7,183 nt of DNA from Chitinophagaceae bacterium (GTDB lineage Bacteria; Bacteroidota; Bacteroidia; Chitinophagales; Chitinophagaceae). The stretch is taken from NCBI GenBank assembly GCA_947472635.1, contig CANJDY010000146.1, positions 1 through 7,183 of the forward strand, given 5' to 3'. Positions 6,786-7,183 of the stretch are shown here, piece by piece (position 1 is the stretch's first letter; each line of letters starts with the position of its first letter). Made by a program: the position numbers and the translations under genes. The notes beneath the pieces were generated by a model. That model did not search any database and was not told the DNA's origin. It saw only the letters and a list, made by a program, of their open reading frames with translations.

Positions 6786-7183
6786 TTATTTTAATAAAAC
6801 ATCCGGGCTAGCAGCATGATATACTGTAAGTTTTTGCTTATCTGCTGAACCGATACGTTCTACATAAACATATTCAGCATTCAGCTTTTGCTTAGTTGAA
6901 AGGGTGTTAAAAAAAGCCTGAAGACAAGTCTTTCCTGCCTTTAGGTTCACATAAAACTGTGCAGTTTTATTGTCATCATAAACGTCTATTTCACTCCAAA
7001 CATTTCCAACCTGTAAACTAGCCTTTCCAAATGTAAAAACTGGTTTACCCAGCTTGTTTTCTGAAATGCTCTTATTGGCCTCTTTTGGCCAACGGGCTAT
7101 CTCAATTTTATATTTCCCCTCCTTTGCCACTTCAACAGCCCAAACCCGAAGGTTACCTTTTACGTGTGCCGTCTGAACATCCA
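6786..7183 (-). CDS. Arylsulfatase, C-terminal part only (5' part beyond window)
   Basis: The last 131 codons of a gene that begins outside the window. The frame is open from base 7183 to the TAA at 6788-6786; the GTG at 7130 is an internal valine codon, not a start, because the frame continues upstream with ...HVKGNLRVWAVEV. The segment matches the C-terminal beta-rich tail seen in many Bacteroidota and planctomycete arylsulfatases: VWAVEVAKEGKYKIEIARWPKEA, later ASLQVGNVW, FYVNLKAGKTCLQAFF and a final AEYVYVERI strand. The catalytic half with the formylglycine cysteine is not visible. This tail differs from that of the downstream sulfatase, so the two are not simple duplicates and may attack different sulfate esters. 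The product is expected to be exported, but the signal peptide lies outside the window. Confidence 0.8.
   Translation of the reverse strand, partial: DVQTAHVKGNLRVWAVEVAKEGKYKIEIARWPKEANKSISENKLGKPVFTFGKASLQVGNVWSEIDVYDDNKTAQFYVNLKAGKTCLQAFFNTLSTKQKLNAEYVYVERIGSADKQKLTVYHAASPDVLLK

Overview
The window looks like chromosomal DNA of a Bacteroidota bacterium, possibly from the Chitinophagaceae/Sphingobacteriales side. The evidence is AT-rich DNA, genes without clear Shine-Dalgarno sites, an exact Bacteroidota-type -7 box (TAnnTTTG) directly before one start codon, and the gene content: a bacterial GH3-family protein, MtaB, a FucP-like sugar transporter and secreted sulfatases. This is inference from gene content, not a phylogenetic placement.

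Left part (1-3163). A GH3-family acyl-adenylate-forming enzyme runs leftward off the window edge. Divergently, across a 236-bp gap, lies mtaB (tRNA t6A methylthiotransferase), followed by a small muconolactone-isomerase-like protein. The last two genes overlap by 13 bp in different frames and are probably one transcription unit. The gap holds a perfect 12-bp inverted repeat and a -7 box so close to the mtaB ATG that the mRNA is probably leaderless or nearly so.

Middle (3164-4655). A 229-bp stretch with no recognisable gene precedes a 420-residue, 12-helix MFS transporter of the FucP sugar:cation symporter type. By eye it lacks the two acidic residues known to matter in E. coli FucP.

Right part (4656-7183, minus strand). 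Transcription converges on the transporter. In transcription order there are the C-terminal end of one arylsulfatase (it continues beyond the window), a complete secreted type I sulfatase with a CTPSR formylglycine motif, and then an apparent 3' remnant of a Gfo/Idh/MocA-family oxidoreductase cut off by an in-frame stop. Together with the sugar transporter this resembles part of a sulfated-glycan or sugar-sulfate utilisation locus, one gene of which has decayed. Sulfatases would remove sulfate outside the cytoplasm, and the transporter could take up the released sugar. The substrate cannot be read from the sequence. No RNA gene, CRISPR array, insertion sequence or clearly novel system was seen.
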